Origin: Mycobacterium numidiamassiliense
Lineage (GTDB): Bacteria; Actinomycetota; Actinomycetes; Mycobacteriales; Mycobacteriaceae
Direction of reading: 5' to 3'
Assembly (NCBI RefSeq): GCF_900157365.1
Contig: NZ_FUEZ01000003.1
Location: 558,001-622,000 of the forward strand
Length of the DNA: 64,000 nucleotides
The position numbers and the translations under genes were made by a program. This document shows, one piece after another, positions 8,421-15,422 of the stretch; the first letter of the stretch is position 1, and every line of letters starts with the position of its first letter. The notes beneath the pieces are model-generated. The model saw only the letters and a program-made list of their open reading frames with translations, was not told the DNA's origin and searched no databases.

Positions 8421-9608
8421 ATGACCAGTTACCAAGGCCGCGACGCCGTCATCGTCGGCGCAGTGCGCACCCCGATCGGCAAGGGCAAGGCCAGCGGGGC
8501 GCTGCACGACGTGCTGCCGGCCGACTTGCTGGCGCACAGCCTCCGCGAACTGGTGGCACGCACCGGTGTGGACCCGGCGCAGGTCGACGACGTGATTGCC
8601 GGCGCGGTGACCCAGGTCAACGACCAGGCCGCCAACATCGCCCGCAACGCGCTGCTGGGCGCGGGATTCCCCGAGTCCGTCCCCGGCGTCGCCATCGACC
8701 GGCAATGCGGCAGCAGCCAGCAGGCCATCAGCTTCGCCGCCCAAGGCGTGCTGGCCGGTGCGTACGACCTCGTGATCGCCGGCGGGGTCGAGTCGATGAG
8801 CCGGGTCCCGATGGGCAGCCAGGTGCAGCCGGGTAGCAACCCGATGGGCCAGGACATGACCCTGCGCTACCCCGACGGCCTGGTGCCTCAGGGGATCAGC
8901 GCCGAGTTGATCGCCGCCAAGTGGGGCTTCACCCGCACCCAGCTCGACGAGTTCTCCGCCGAGAGCCACAACAAGGCCGCCCGCGCCACCAAGGACGGGC
9001 TGTTCGACAACGAGCTGATCCCGATCGCCGGACTGGAAACCGACGAGATCATCCGGCCCGCCACCACGGTCGAGACGCTGGCCGCATTACAGCCGGCCTT
9101 CTACAGCGAAGCGGCCAAAGAGCGCTTCCCCCAGATCAATTGGGAGATCACGCCGGGTAACTCGTCGCCGCTGTCGGACGGCAGCGCGGCGGTGCTGATC
9201 ACCACCAGCGAGACCGCCAAGAAGCTGGGCCTGCGCCCGCTGGCGCGGATTCACACCACGACCGTCGTGGGCTCCGACCCGCTGTACATGCTGACCGGGG
9301 TCATTCCGGCCACCGAAAAAGTGTTGCAGCGTTCCGGTTTGACGCTCGCCGACATCGACCTGTTCGAGGTGAACGAGGCGTTCGCCCCCGTGGTGCTGGC
9401 CTGGGCTCATGACACGGGCGCCGACCTGACCAAGACCAATGTCAACGGTGGGGCCATCGCTATCGGCCACCCGCTTGGTGCCAGCGGTGCCCGCATCATG
9501 ACCACCATGGTCAACGCGTTAGAGCAGCGCGGCGGACGCTACGCCCTGCAGACGATGTGTGAGGGCGGCGGCATGGCCAACGCCACCATCATCGAGCGTT
9601 TGGGCTAG
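8421..9608 (+). CDS. Acetyl-CoA acetyltransferase (thiolase)
   Basis: A 395-residue thiolase that either condenses two acyl-CoA units or cleaves 3-ketoacyl-CoA. The nucleophile is in IDRQCGSSQQA (about residue 93). NEAFAPVV, the histidine in GGAIAIGHPLGASGAR, and the second cysteine in QTMCEGGGMAN (about 385) complete the active site. Start ATG 8421 follows a strong GAGGAGG site. Regulated probably by the divergent HxlR protein. The final 128 bases are repeated in whole or part three more times downstream (12880, 17594, 19581). Confidence 0.94.
   Translation: MTSYQGRDAVIVGAVRTPIGKGKASGALHDVLPADLLAHSLRELVARTGVDPAQVDDVIAGAVTQVNDQAANIARNALLGAGFPESVPGVAIDRQCGSSQQAISFAAQGVLAGAYDLVIAGGVESMSRVPMGSQVQPGSNPMGQDMTLRYPDGLVPQGISAELIAAKWGFTRTQLDEFSAESHNKAARATKDGLFDNELIPIAGLETDEIIRPATTVETLAALQPAFYSEAAKERFPQINWEITPGNSSPLSDGSAAVLITTSETAKKLGLRPLARIHTTTVVGSDPLYMLTGVIPATEKVLQRSGLTLADIDLFEVNEAFAPVVLAWAHDTGADLTKTNVNGGAIAIGHPLGASGARIMTTMVNALEQRGGRYALQTMCEGGGMANATIIERLG
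9481..9608 (+). repeat. Thiolase 3'-end repeat, resident copy
   Basis: The last 42 codons plus stop of the intact thiolase gene, from CCAGCGGTGCCCGCATC to the TAG. This is the full-length reference for the three displaced tails downstream. The most conserved core is the stretch encoding MANATIIERLG. Confidence 0.85.
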
Positions 9609-9623
9609 TAAGAGTCAACACAG

Positions 9624-9662
9624 GAACACAGAGCCCCCGCGCCTTGATGCGTGGGGGTGTTC
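9624..9662 (+). terminator. Thiolase transcription terminator hairpin
   Basis: GAACAC and GTGTTC enclose a CCCCCGC / GCGTGGGGG stem with a small loop, starting 16 bases after the thiolase stop. Strong GC stem without a long U tract, as is usual in mycobacteria. Confidence 0.6.
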
Positions 9663-9680
9663 TGTTGATCGTTGATCGCA

Positions 9681-10307
9681 CTATTTGACTCGAAGCCCGT
9701 CGAGCAGGGCGTTCAGCGCCCGCACTCCTTGATCGCGCGCTACAAGTTGATCGGGTGCGTTTGCGATGAAGAGGGCGGCTTCGTCGGCAGCGGCGAGTAG
9801 GAGGTGCGCCAAAGCGTCAGTGGGCTGATTCGCCGCAAGGTCGCCTTCGTCGATGGCACGTTCAAGCATGGCGCGAATGGCTCCAAGTCCGTAGCGGCTT
9901 TCCAATTCACGCCACTTGACCCAACCGAGGACGGCTGGCCCGTCGATAAGCAATATCCGCTGAACATGAGGAGTGAGCGACGCATCCAGAAAGCCAATTA
10001 GGCCCTGCCGCAATTGGTTTAGCGCGCCGTCCGCAGGGTCGGCAAGGTTTTTTGCGGCTTCGATGACCAGGTCCTCTTCGACCGCGAGGAACGCCGCTTC
10101 GAATAGCGCCTGCTTATCCGCGAAGTGGTGATAGAGCGCACCACGGGTGCCGACGCCAGCCTCTGCAACTACTTCTTCGGTGCCCGTGCGGTGATAGCCC
10201 TTTTCGACAAACAGCCGTCGCGCGGCAGCAACGAGCGCAGCACGAGTGGCTTCTGCCTGCGCAGCCCGGCGCGCTTTCGTGTCTAGGGGCTCATCATCAA
10301 GCGCCAC
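9681..10307 (-). CDS. TetR/AcrR family transcriptional regulator
   Basis: A 208-residue TetR regulator. The N-terminal helix-turn-helix (about 18-62) reads TRAALVAAARRLFVEKGYHR, then VGTRGALYHHFADKQALFEAAF, a textbook TetR pattern. The C-terminal ligand domain is helical (ALNQLRQGLIGFLDASL). Divergent from the epoxide-hydrolase-like gene across a 106-base gap with repeated TCACATACA sites. It presumably represses that gene and itself. Confidence 0.9.
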   Translation of the reverse strand: MALDDEPLDTKARRAAQAEATRAALVAAARRLFVEKGYHRTGTEEVVAEAGVGTRGALYHHFADKQALFEAAFLAVEEDLVIEAAKNLADPADGALNQLRQGLIGFLDASLTPHVQRILLIDGPAVLGWVKWRELESRYGLGAIRAMLERAIDEGDLAANQPTDALAHLLLAAADEAALFIANAPDQLVARDQGVRALNALLDGLRVK

Positions 10308-10338
10308 TGCGCCAGCCTATTGCACACAGGGCGTAGGT

Positions 10339-10377
10339 CACATACAGTCCGAATGTCACATACACTCTGTAGGTGAT
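10339..10377. promoter_or_regulatory. TetR operator candidates (TCACATACA repeats)
   Basis: TCACATACA occurs at 10339-10347 and 10357-10365. The second is followed after three bases by TGTAGGTGA (10369-10377), making a near-perfect inverted repeat with one mismatch. It lies between the TetR gene and the LEH-like gene. Confidence 0.5.
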
Positions 10378-10413
10378 ACCCATTCATTCAGCCTGACGTG
10401 GAGGTTCCGCGAT

Positions 10414-10833
10414 ATGTCTGCACCTGTTGATGTCGTCCGTAGGTTCTGCGCACTGATGGCGGGACGCGACGCAGAGGCGCTGCGACCGCTGATTGCCGAC
10501 AACGCTGTCTATCAGAATGTCGGCATGCCAGCGTCCGACGGCGTGAATGCCATTGTTGAGAACATGGCGGCGCAGTTCGCAATGTTCCCCGACGCCTACG
10601 CCTTTGAAATCGTGAACATGGCCAGCGACGGACCAGTGGTGCTGACCGAGCGCCTCGACTACATCCAGGCACCGGACGGCAGCAAGCCGGCAGTCCCAGT
10701 GATGGGTACCTTCGTAGTCGGCGACGATGGGAAGATCACCCGCTGGACGGATTACTTCGACGTATCGCTGACCGTGAAACTCCTTCAAGGCGAAGACATT
10801 AGCGCCCTCGTCCCTTGTAGCGCCCACCCCTGA
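10414..10833 (+). CDS. Limonene-epoxide-hydrolase-like / SnoaL-fold protein
   Basis: A 139-residue NTF2-like cone protein. The catalytic triad pattern of limonene-1,2-epoxide hydrolase is visible: arginine and aspartate in ERLDY (about residues 75-79) and an aspartate in RWTDYFD (about 111). The fold also shows VVRRFCALMAGRDAEAL at the N-terminus. Family members open epoxides with water; M. tuberculosis EphG is a relative. GAGG 13 bases upstream supports the ATG at 10414. Expression is probably set by the divergent TetR gene. Substrate unknown. Confidence 0.8.
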   Translation: MSAPVDVVRRFCALMAGRDAEALRPLIADNAVYQNVGMPASDGVNAIVENMAAQFAMFPDAYAFEIVNMASDGPVVLTERLDYIQAPDGSKPAVPVMGTFVVGDDGKITRWTDYFDVSLTVKLLQGEDISALVPCSAHP

Positions 10834-10850
10834 ATTGCCGGTCTTTACGC

Positions 10851-11219
10851 TCACATTTGCGGGACCGTGCCCGGGTTCAGCCAGTTCAGCGAATCGTCGG
10901 TATGCCCTTTGTACTGCGGGCAGTAAGCGGCCACGGAAACGCCGACGAAGTAGCCGGATTGTTTCAGCGAGAGATCGGTTTCGTTCATCACCCGCATGGC
11001 CAGACGGTTTGAGTTTTCGCTTTCATCGAATGCGTCGCACGCCGCGTGAGCCATCGCAATCGCGTTGTTGCGGTCATGAATGACGATCCCGCGCTTTACC
11101 AGAGCCGCGACGAACGCATCATCGGTTTGATCTGCTGATGCTGGCGCTGCGGAAAGCAGCGCGGCGGCGGACAGCAAGGCTGCCCAGACTGTCGACCACT
11201 TCCCAGCACCGACGTTCAT
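10851..11219 (-). CDS. DUF732 secreted protein
   Basis: A 122-residue protein with a signal peptide (STVWAALLSAAALLSAAPASADQ, cleavage near residue 29). The short helical domain matches DUF732: DDAFVAALVKRGI, AHAACDAFD, and a second cysteine in AAYCPQY, so one disulfide is likely. These exported proteins are numerous in mycobacteria and have no defined function. The small intercalated position suggests a solitary gene. Confidence 0.82.
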   Translation of the reverse strand: MNVGAGKWSTVWAALLSAAALLSAAPASADQTDDAFVAALVKRGIVIHDRNNAIAMAHAACDAFDESENSNRLAMRVMNETDLSLKQSGYFVGVSVAAYCPQYKGHTDDSLNWLNPGTVPQM

Positions 11220-11379
11220 ACCGGGTCGTGGCCTCCTAATCTGTGCGAGCCGATCGGCTTCGAGTCAAAGAACAATTATCTCACTCCGTTGAGCAAGGCG
11301 TTGAACGCCTCACCGGCCGCGCCTTGCTCGGGTGCAGAGCCGATTCCCGCGTTGCGCGCCAGGGCGCGGGATCGAGTCG

Positions 11380-11404
11380 TTGACAGCCGTCATTGACGGC
11401 CGTC
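11380..11404. promoter_or_regulatory. Tandem 12-base palindromes upstream of TetR-diiron operon
   Basis: TGACAGCCGTCA (11380-11391, one mismatch) is followed one base later by the perfect palindrome TGACGGCCGTCA (11393-11404). They sit 49 bases before the TetR start. Two adjacent palindromes with a 13-base centre spacing suit a cooperatively bound TetR dimer pair. Confidence 0.6.
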
Positions 11405-11453
11405 AGCAGGTTGCCGTACCGTGCGTTCATGAAGTCAACGCAGACCTCTCGAA

Positions 11454-12038
11454 ATGGCTGAATCACCAGTCGGGAGCGTCCGCGAGGTCCGACGACTTGA
11501 AACCCGGGCACGGCTGTTCGACGCCGCATTGGCGGAGATCGCACAGCGCGGATTGGCCGCAGCAGACGTTAGTGCGATTGCCGCTGCCGCGCGCGTAGTG
11601 CGAGGGACGTTCTATTTCCATTTCCCGACGAAAGAGCACGTCCTCGTGGAGCTAGAGCGCATCGAGGAGACCAGGATCATCAGCGAACTCGGGCACGCCC
11701 GGGGCGATTTGGTGACAGTGCTATCTCGGCTGGTGTCTCAGGTCCTTGGCGCTGAAATCCGCTTAGGGACATTGACTTTCCGCGACATGCTTGGTCTGCA
11801 TTTCTCCTCATCGCGTCCGGTCGAAGACGAGTTGGCGCAGCACCCGCTTGCGGAGTTTCTCATCGGCGTGATTGGCCAGGCGCAAGACGGAGGCCGAGTC
11901 CGCGCGGATGCTGATCCTGCGGAACTCGCGACCTTCTTTCTCACCGGGCTATTCGCGTTGCTGGCAACCGGAGCACACGACGCCGAACTGCTACATCGCT
12001 ACGTGATCACGATTGTCAAAGGAATGGAGAAGCCATGA
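11454..12038 (+). CDS. TetR/AcrR family transcriptional regulator
   Basis: A 194-residue TetR regulator with a helix-turn-helix at about 15-60: RLFDAALAEIAQRGLAAADV, then RVVRGTFYFHFPTKEHVLVEL. The stop overlaps the ATG of the next gene (ATGA), so the two are one operon. Two palindromes at 11380-11404 just upstream are its probable autoregulatory operator. Its ligand may be a substrate of the co-encoded diiron protein. Confidence 0.9.
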   Translation: MAESPVGSVREVRRLETRARLFDAALAEIAQRGLAAADVSAIAAAARVVRGTFYFHFPTKEHVLVELERIEETRIISELGHARGDLVTVLSRLVSQVLGAEIRLGTLTFRDMLGLHFSSSRPVEDELAQHPLAEFLIGVIGQAQDGGRVRADADPAELATFFLTGLFALLATGAHDAELLHRYVITIVKGMEKP

Positions 12039-12859
12039 ACCGCACAAGCATCGAAGGCTACCGGGAGTTCTTGGCTAGACGAGATGGCGAGGCCGACCTG
12101 CTCAACCGAAGATTAGCCAACCGCGAAGAGTTCTTCCAGACGATCGAAGCCAATCCTGTCCGATCAGCCCATCCCGCCGACCGAACAAAATTCCTGCGCA
12201 ACCTACGTCGCCGGCGTCCCGAACCCGGCCTAGACCAGAAGATGCTGTTCCTGCTCGCCACCGCGAAGCTGAATCAAGCAGAACGCTTTGGTGTCGGACT
12301 AGGTGAAACCTACGGGCTCAACAGCGACGAGAACGTGCCACCCGAGAACGTGTACCTCGAACTCGAAGAGCACTACCACACCCGATTGCTCGCCTATGCG
12401 CTCGAAGTGTTCGACCTGACGTTCCAAGTGGTTCCGCCGCCCTTCGTGATGCGACAGTTCGTCAAGACCGCAGTCTTTCTCCCCGACCGGCTCAACTTCA
12501 CGTTCGTCGGAGCATCGGAAATGGCTGGGTGCATCATGTTCGACGAGCTGCGCCGCGTCGGCATGAAATTATTCGCCGACGAACCCGAAGTCTCCGAGCG
12601 CATCGAATTGCTCTACAGCGAAATCCTTACCGACGAGATCGGCCACGTCGGGTACTGCGCGTCGCGCTGCTCATCCGCAGAACGGGCGATCATGCGCCGC
12701 ATCTACCCGTACATCGGGCGACTCTTCGCCCGACAAACCGCCGAAATCACGCTCCTCATTGACCCTAAGGAATTGCGCGAACGACTCGACCGGCCCTTCA
12801 ATGTCGAAGAACTCACTGCCGAGTTGGACAACGAAACGTATCTGGTCACACACCCATGA
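12035..12859 (+). CDS. Ferritin-like diiron-carboxylate protein
   Basis: A 274-residue, mostly helical protein. Two Glu-x-x-His metal motifs are visible: LELEEHYHTRLLAY (about 109-122) and EILTDEIGHVGY (about 194-205). Further glutamates occur in ASEMAGCIMFDEL (about 165) and in YSE. This pairing of two ExxH helices with extra acidic helices is typical of ferritin-like diiron oxygenases such as the AurF-type N-oxygenases; the exact family was not confirmed. No secretion signal. Translationally coupled to the TetR gene. Likely a TetR-controlled oxidative enzyme, substrate unknown. Confidence 0.65.
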   Translation: MNRTSIEGYREFLARRDGEADLLNRRLANREEFFQTIEANPVRSAHPADRTKFLRNLRRRRPEPGLDQKMLFLLATAKLNQAERFGVGLGETYGLNSDENVPPENVYLELEEHYHTRLLAYALEVFDLTFQVVPPPFVMRQFVKTAVFLPDRLNFTFVGASEMAGCIMFDELRRVGMKLFADEPEVSERIELLYSEILTDEIGHVGYCASRCSSAERAIMRRIYPYIGRLFARQTAEITLLIDPKELRERLDRPFNVEELTAELDNETYLVTHP

Positions 12860-12879
12860 CGAGAGACCCCGATCGCATC

Positions 12880-12933
12880 ATGTGCGCGGGCGCCGGCATG
12901 GCCAACGCCACCATCATCGGGCGGCTGGGCTAG
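12880..12933 (+). repeat. Thiolase 3'-tail copy 1 (displaced, 54 bases)
   Basis: Encodes MCAGAGMANATIIGRLG and a TAG stop, matching the last 17 residues of the upstream thiolase with about 48 of 54 bases identical. Upstream similarity is lost abruptly before the ATG. It is too short to be a gene and reads as a displaced gene end. Confidence 0.85.
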
Positions 12934-12943
12934 GTCGGGAAAT

Positions 12944-12975
12944 AGAGCCCGGGCCTTATCACGTTCGGGGGCTCT
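12944..12975 (+). terminator. Terminator hairpin after thiolase tail copy 1
   Basis: AGAGCCC (12944-12950) and GGGCTCT (12969-12975) form a 7-base stem. It sits 10 bases after the tail stop, much like the hairpin following the real thiolase gene, so tail and terminator seem to have moved together. Confidence 0.5.
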
Positions 12976-13119
12976 CGCTCTAGTGCTAGCCCCGAATCGG
13001 ACGAGCATCGTCTCAGTTCTTTCGTAACGAGACAGACACATCGGTCGATTTCTTTGCAGGGCCGTGGCCGGTCTTGCCCTGCCTCCCATGAGGGATCAGT
13101 TCAAGAACGATCCGCAATC

Positions 13120-13525
13120 CTCGAACGCGAAATGGTAGCCCGCGCGGCTGCTGGTGTCCGGGCAACACGCGGCACTCAACGCCACGAGCCCACCTCGATG
13201 ACATCTGAGGACCCCGACGCCGCGCTGCGGGACTGGCTGCGTGCCTATGCCAAGGATCACCCCCGCCGGGGGTTCCGGCCCGCTTATCACGATGCCCGTC
13301 GTGAGGGCTGGATCGTGAATCACAAAAAGGTTCAACGGCTTTGGCGCGATGAGGGACTACGTGTACCGCAGCGTCGACGGCGAAAGCGCCGCGGCAGTTC
13401 GACCGCGCCGCCTGGCCTAATTGTCGATGCGCCCAATCGCGTGTGGGCGGTGGACTTCCAATGCGACTCCACCACCGACGGGCGCACCCTAGATAGCGGC
13501 GGTGCCGATCAAGGTGCTGCGCGTT
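13120..13525 (+). pseudogene. IS3-family transposase remnant (OrfB N-terminal part)
   Basis: Residues from 13210 on read DPDAALRDWLRAYAKDHPRR, then VNHKKVQRLWRDEGLRVPQ and APNRVWAVDFQCDSTTDGRTL: the HTH_21 segment and the first aspartate of the integrase-core domain of IS3-type transposases. Before this, the usual CRxxGQHRSTQR segment is out of frame. After DGRTL the sequence loses similarity and the remaining catalytic Asp and Glu are absent. It abuts the convergent multicopper oxidase gene. Inactive relic of an insertion sequence. Confidence 0.85.
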
Positions 13526-15049
13526 TTAGGGATGGACGTTGACTGTGGCCATCATGCCTAAATCTTCGTGGTCGAGTACGTGGCAGTGGTAGACGCTGCG
13601 GCCGGGAAAGGTGGTGAATGGGATTCGCAGCCGCACCCAGCCCTGGGGCGGGACCAAGACAACGTCTTGAGGTGTGCCGATCGGCGAGGTCCCATCGCTG
13701 CTCGCCAAGACGGTGAACGGCCATACATGCAGATGAAACGGGTGTGCCATAGGGGTGGTGTTGATGACGGTCCATTCCTCGATGGCCCCCAGCGCGACGG
13801 TCTGGTCGTCGCGCGCAGAGTCAAAAGTGCGGCCGTCGATGGTGAAAACTGTGGCCCCCGCGTCGTTGGCGCCGTCCATCCCACCGCCCATCGCACCCGC
13901 ATCCGCACCAGTGGTCATGGCGAAGATAGTTTGACGCTGAGCGGTCACTGCCCCCATGGTTGGCGTTTCGACCGGCAGCGCGTCAGGCAGCGGCGTGAGG
14001 GGTTGAGTGACCGGTATCTGGGAAACGTCCATCGTGGCGAGCCCTGCGAACCCACTCGTGATGGTCATCGATCCCATGCTGCCGCGTTGGTAAGCGCGGG
14101 CACTGAGTTGGTAGCGACCGGGGGCGGTGGGGCGCACAAGGACATCGACGCGGTTACCGGGCCCAAGCAGCACCTCGTTTTTAGGCGCAGGAGCCGGCAA
14201 ATAAGTGCCGTCACGAGCGATCTGAAACAGTTGGTGGCCCTGCAGACGGATCGCCAGCACCCGCGATACGCAACCGTTGATGAACCGCCAACGCTGCATC
14301 CCACCGGGGTCAGCGGGGATGGTCGGGCAATGTTGGCCATTGATCAACACCACCTCGCCTTCGCGTCCACGATCACGATCCATCGCGCTGGGTGCGGCAA
14401 CCGTGCCATCATCAGCCAGGGTGATGTCGGTGACCATCAGTACGTGGTCGGCGGTCACATCGAGCGCAGGCGCTTGCCCCGGGGATGGGTCGATCAATAG
14501 CGCACCGACCAACCCGCCGAAGATTTGGTCAGCGACCATGCCGTGATGGTGCGGGTGATACCAAAACGTGCCGGCCGGATGATCCGGCGGAATCTGGATC
14601 AGATAGTCGAATGAAGTTCCTGGATCGACGCGCAGGAACGGGTTGTCGCTGTTGCCCAGCGGGGACACTCGCAGCCCGTGAGTGTGCAAATTGGTCGGTT
14701 TATCGAGACGGTTGGTCAAGCGCACGGCTAGCTCGTCGCCTGGACGTACCCGCAGCGTCGGCCCCGGCGAGCTGTCGTTGAAACCCAGCGCGTGAGTGTC
14801 CCGACCGGCCAGGCGGACCCCGGCTGCAGCGATGAGCTCCAGCTCCAGGCGCCCGTCTTTGCTGTCCACCATCGCCGGCTGATTCAGCTGATTGCCGGTA
14901 TCAGCCGGGGACCACCGTTCCGTCCCGGAGCCTGCATGGCTGGCCACGGAGTCAATCGCGACTGCGGTGGCCGCGACGGCACCGATCCCACCCAGTATGA
15001 GCGCGCGGCGGCGACTGATCGGTACCGGTGTCATCTCAGGCCACGGCAC
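13526..15049 (-). CDS. Multicopper oxidase (Tat-exported, copper tolerance type)
   Basis: A 507-residue three-cupredoxin-domain multicopper oxidase. All four copper-ligand clusters are present: HTHG (about 122), HPHHHG, HPFHLH (about 445) and HCHVLDHEDLGMM at the C-terminus with the type-1 Cys and Met. A twin-arginine-like signal (SRRRALILGGIGAVAATAVA) indicates folded export. A Met/Asp-rich loop (GAMGGGMDGANDAGA) resembles copper-binding loops in CueO-type enzymes. It likely oxidises Cu(I) or iron outside the membrane, comparable to M. tuberculosis MmcO. No copper-responsive operator was recognised. It follows a truncated LysR gene and overlaps it by 14 bases. Confidence 0.92.
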   Translation of the reverse strand: MPWPEMTPVPISRRRALILGGIGAVAATAVAIDSVASHAGSGTERWSPADTGNQLNQPAMVDSKDGRLELELIAAAGVRLAGRDTHALGFNDSSPGPTLRVRPGDELAVRLTNRLDKPTNLHTHGLRVSPLGNSDNPFLRVDPGTSFDYLIQIPPDHPAGTFWYHPHHHGMVADQIFGGLVGALLIDPSPGQAPALDVTADHVLMVTDITLADDGTVAAPSAMDRDRGREGEVVLINGQHCPTIPADPGGMQRWRFINGCVSRVLAIRLQGHQLFQIARDGTYLPAPAPKNEVLLGPGNRVDVLVRPTAPGRYQLSARAYQRGSMGSMTITSGFAGLATMDVSQIPVTQPLTPLPDALPVETPTMGAVTAQRQTIFAMTTGADAGAMGGGMDGANDAGATVFTIDGRTFDSARDDQTVALGAIEEWTVINTTPMAHPFHLHVWPFTVLASSDGTSPIGTPQDVVLVPPQGWVRLRIPFTTFPGRSVYHCHVLDHEDLGMMATVNVHP

Positions 15050-15224
15050 CGGTCAATGCGACGCGTCTTGTGGTGCGCGTCAGCAGCGGGGTACCGACCT
15101 CTCGCTCCAACCGCTGCACCAACTCACTGAGCGTGGGCTGGCCCATGTGGAGCCGTTGTGCGGCTCGCCCAAAGTGCAGCTCGGTGGCCACTATCGTAAA
15201 CGCCTCGAGCTGCCGCATTTCCAT
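15036..15224 (-). pseudogene. Truncated LysR-family regulator (HTH only)
   Basis: Reads MEMRQLEAFTIVATELHFGR, then AAQRLHMGQPTLSELVQRLEREVGTPLLTRTTRRVALT, the N-terminal winged helix-turn-helix of LysR proteins, and stops after 62 residues. The about 200-residue effector domain is missing; the multicopper oxidase gene begins exactly where it would follow. Either a disrupted gene or a DNA-binding stub. Confidence 0.75.
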
Positions 15225-15422
15225 GCATGACAAGCTAATCGAGTCAAGCGGTGCGAGCACGTTCGACTTCTTTCATGAGCTGTCACGCCGGCTGGAGCAC
15301 GATTCGGTTGCGAAACGGGTTGGCGCACAGTCTGCCCGGCGCCCCAGCTGAAACGATTCGCGTCCGGTCATTCAGCTGCCTTGGATGAGACGTTCAGAAA
15401 TTCGCCGTTGCAGCGATTCCGG

